Source: Clostridium sp. CAG:632
GTDB taxonomy: Bacteria > Bacillota > Clostridia > Lachnospirales > Lachnospiraceae
DNA: 30,478 bases
Assembly: GCA_000431515.1 (NCBI GenBank)
Contig: HF991363.1
Coordinates: 1,792-32,269, forward strand
Direction of reading: 5' to 3'
Part shown: positions 29,729-30,478 of the stretch, one piece after another
Numbering within the stretch: position 1 is the first letter of the stretch
How the letters are laid out: every line of letters starts with the position of its first letter
Program-made: the position numbers and the translations under genes
The notes under the pieces: generated by a model
The model's input: the letters and a program-made list of their open reading frames with translations, nothing else
Told to the model about the DNA's origin: nothing
The model's database searches: none

Positions 29729-30247
29729 ATGAAGCAATATATAGAATCAGATATCAGAAAAAATTACAGGGATCTTACTAGATTTCTGATTGCACATAAT
29801 ATGACAATCACAACCATGGAGAGTGCGACTGCCGGACAGATCGCGTCACTCATTACGGATACGGAAGGCTCATCGGCGGTTCTGAAAGGCGCGTTTATTA
29901 CCTATTGTAATGAAGCGAAGATTATGCAGGGAGTGCCTGCAGAGATCCTGGACAAGTATACCGTATATTCGGAAGAAATAGCGGCAGCCATGGCGGAAGC
30001 CTGCGCCCGGACATATGATGCGGATATTGGACTGGGTGTCACCGGAACCATGGGGAATGTGGATCCGGCGAATCCGGACAGTTCGGTACCGGGACAGGTA
30101 TATTTTGCAATCACGATAAAAGGACATACAGAGTCTTATTATAGGGAGATAGCACCACAGCCGACCAGACTGGCATATAAGCTGGCGGTGGCAGAGGAAA
30201 TCTATGATGCGCTGATGCCACAGTTGGAAGCAATGGAATCTTATTAA
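29729..30247 (+). CDS. CinA C-terminal domain protein, PncC-like
   Basis: A 172-residue protein, the size of a stand-alone CinA C-terminal domain. Visible motifs are TTMESATAGQIASLIT (canonical 'ESCTGG.(I/V)A'), EGSSAVLKGAFITYCNEAK (canonical 'GSS..F.GG.V.Y...K'), YSEEIAAAMAEACARTYDADIGLGVTGTMG and a GQVYFAI strand. The family includes nicotinamide mononucleotide deamidase (PncC), which recycles NMN to NaMN. The usual Cys and second Gly of ESCTGG are Ala here, so activity or substrate could differ. AAGGAG (29714-29719) lies 9 nt before the ATG. It is the last gene of the window. Confidence 0.8.
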   Translation: MKQYIESDIRKNYRDLTRFLIAHNMTITTMESATAGQIASLITDTEGSSAVLKGAFITYCNEAKIMQGVPAEILDKYTVYSEEIAAAMAEACARTYDADIGLGVTGTMGNVDPANPDSSVPGQVYFAITIKGHTESYYREIAPQPTRLAYKLAVAEEIYDALMPQLEAMESY

Positions 30248-30298
30248 ATGGGAAGAGAAGTAAATTGCGGCTTGTGGAGACAACTCTGTCCGTCGTCG

Positions 30299-30427
30299 CT
30301 TCTTGTCATATGACTCCTGTGTGGCAAGCTCTCGCATCTGCCAGCACGTAGTGGCACGTAAGGCTGTAAAGAACACAGCCTAAGTGCCAACGTGCTTCTA
30401 GAGCCCCACAGGAGTATATGACAGAAG
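30299..30427. repeat. Long imperfect hairpin, possible dispersed repeat or structured RNA
   Basis: Nested complementary arms are visible: CTTC/GAAG (30299-30302 with 30424-30427), TGTCATAT/ATATGACA (30304-30311 with 30416-30423), ACTCCTGTG/CACAGGAGT (30313-30321 with 30407-30415), AGCACG/CGTGCT (30343-30348 with 30391-30396), TGGCAC/GTGCCA (30352-30357 with 30384-30389) and AGGCTGT/ACAGCCT (30361-30367 with 30375-30381). The apex loop is 7 nt. It occupies most of the gene-free end, 30248-30478. A TTTTT at 30442-30446 follows, so termination is possible. The element may be a non-autonomous mobile repeat. Confidence 0.75.
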
Positions 30428-30478
30428 CTCCGGCTGCTACAGTTTTTCATCTCCCCAAATCGAATTTGATGAGGAAGG

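Noticed and set aside
30244..30450. Minus-strand 68-codon ORF at the window end
   Set aside because: It is a translation of the long hairpin region; an ATG directly after GGGGAG gives no proper spacing, and the sequence is not protein-like.

Overview
The window looks like a chromosomal segment of a gut-type Lachnospiraceae (Clostridia, low-to-moderate GC Gram-positive). The reasons are a sortase-type VPQTG surface protein, strong AGGAGG ribosome-binding sites, TTG and GTG starts, a secreted amidase with BIG2 and DUF4214 domains, a type of amino-acid ABC transporter I associate with this family, an Rpn/PD-(D/E)XK transposase-like protein, and a tmk-yaaR-holB-ricT-trmN6-rsmI cluster arranged much as in Bacillus subtilis. 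The species cannot be fixed from sequence alone.

Layout. 1-1260: the C-terminal part of a wall-anchored FIVAR-repeat protein and a TetR regulator. 1315-1472: tRNA-Phe with its own promoter and terminator. 1613-2458: two AT-rich small membrane proteins. 2517-4091: an Orn/Lys/Arg decarboxylase-family PLP enzyme (the yaaO-like neighbour of tmk). 4190-4783: an integral membrane protein. 4924-7512: an amino-acid ABC transporter whose binding protein is circularly permuted and whose ATPase carries a charged helical insert. 7549-12340: the housekeeping cluster tmk, yaaR, holB, ricT, trmN6, rsmI. 12376-14424 (minus): a large unrecognised membrane protein. 14683-15132: a small HTH-like protein. 15227-17599: a secreted modular amidase.

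17872-24757 is an AT-richer island and the most interesting part of the window. It holds a frameshifted acidic ORF, a JAMM/MPN metalloprotease, a 56-residue Cys-rich protein, a GrpE-like exchange factor, a lidless Hsp70, a membrane-anchored protein with a J-domain-like N-terminus and an Fn3-like domain, and a membrane-anchored Nudix-like protein with a Cys-rich tail. It is followed at 24828-28452 by two metallophosphoesterases flanking two related polytopic membrane proteins whose C-terminal halves resemble SEDS (FtsW/RodA) proteins. My inference is a dedicated, membrane-tethered Hsp70 machine with a peptidase and a nucleotide hydrolase, possibly a stress, conflict or envelope-signalling system. 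I cannot name it from any described system.

28493-30478: an Rpn-family protein behind a strong promoter, a CinA C-terminal-type (PncC-like) protein, and a gene-free end containing a roughly 130-nt imperfect hairpin that may be a dispersed repeat or structured RNA. No CRISPR array, rRNA, complete insertion sequence or replication origin was seen.
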